Shown piece by piece: positions 63,965-64,000 of a DNA stretch of 64,000 bases. The position numbers and the translations under genes were made by a program. The stretch's first letter is position 1. Each line of letters begins with the position of its first letter. A model generated the notes under the pieces. It made no database searches, had not been told where the DNA came from, and saw nothing but the letters and a program-made list of their open reading frames with translations. This stretch comes from Bathynomus jamesi (taxonomy: Eukaryota > Arthropoda > Malacostraca > Isopoda > Cirolanidae): contig JAJOZX010000091.1 in NCBI GenBank assembly GCA_023014485.1, positions 333,501 to 397,500 of the forward strand, in the 5' to 3' direction.

Positions 63965-64000
63965 AGCACGACTTAACCTAACCAATCGTCAATGCCGTAC
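63965..64000. repeat. Partial copy of the AACGAAAATATCA/CCTAACCAATCG repeat
   Basis: GCACGACTTAACCTAACCAATCGTC runs off the window edge. Same core as 4110, 13936, 48824, 62537 and 62873. Confidence 0.65.

Noticed and set aside
13936..64000. CCTAACCTAACC stretches as (TTAGG)n telomere repeats
   Set aside because: Only two or three units at each place and always within the AACGAAAATATCA repeat or other dispersed sequence.

Overview
This window looks like gene-poor, repeat-dense arthropod chromatin. A decapod crustacean or a similar large arthropod genome is my best guess. The signs are very frequent long (TA)n, (GA)n/(CT)n and (CA)n tracts, CR1-like LINEs, abundant mariner-type transposons with TA target duplications, many hAT elements with 8-bp duplications, and tRNA- and 5S-rRNA-derived SINEs. 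I found no convincing single-copy host gene and no intact host RNA gene. Nearly every protein-like stretch is a transposon or retrotransposon fragment. The species is inferred, not shown.

Layout. 0-5.7 kb: AT microsatellites around a 45-bp inverted repeat, a CR1-like LINE tail, a full-length dead Tc1 element with ~65-bp inverted ends, a fold-back MITE, and a pogo-type derivative. 5.7-9.7 kb: an internally deleted LINE and a broken copy of a multicopy arthropod ORF. 9.7-15 kb: four mariner-type (DD41D spacing) elements with an unrelated MITE. 15-17.2 kb: an array of a ~452-bp repeat that switches orientation. 17.5-19.2 kb: an RT pseudogene and a 5S-derived SINE. 20.3-25.4 kb: a complete hAT element (13-bp inverted ends, 8-bp duplication) split by a 2.7-kb LINE. 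26.5-37.5 kb: hAT derivatives, LINE scraps, SINEs, microsatellites. 37.7-43.8 kb: a CR1-like LINE, Tc1 and mariner pieces, another LINE. 44-47.5 kb: a nearly intact hAT element and three small hAT derivatives. 48.6-49.5 kb: a fold-back with a second palindrome inside it. 50.3-54.9 kb: a mariner-type element split by a Penelope-like retroelement, which is itself split by a foldback-like element; a hAT MITE sits in the other half. 56.6-59.25 kb: a 2.6-kb 21-bp minisatellite. 59.3-61.5 kb: 5S-SINEs and a LINE inserted into another LINE. 61.5-64 kb: fold-back MITEs, a tRNA-like SINE head and a perfect 66-bp palindrome.

How the parts relate. The elements form datable nests, because target duplications and interrupted reading frames show the order of insertion. 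Three patterns recur. (1) At least ten hAT-type elements carry a short motif array just inside their ends, with a different motif in each family. (2) Three 5'-truncated CR1-like LINE copies each begin directly at a (CT)n tract on their sense strand. (3) One palindromic repeat core occurs at about seven places. The most unusual single objects are the foldback-like element with tandem-repeat arms inside the Penelope element (51916-52871), the 5S-rRNA/tRNA composite SINE family, and the inverted 452-bp array.
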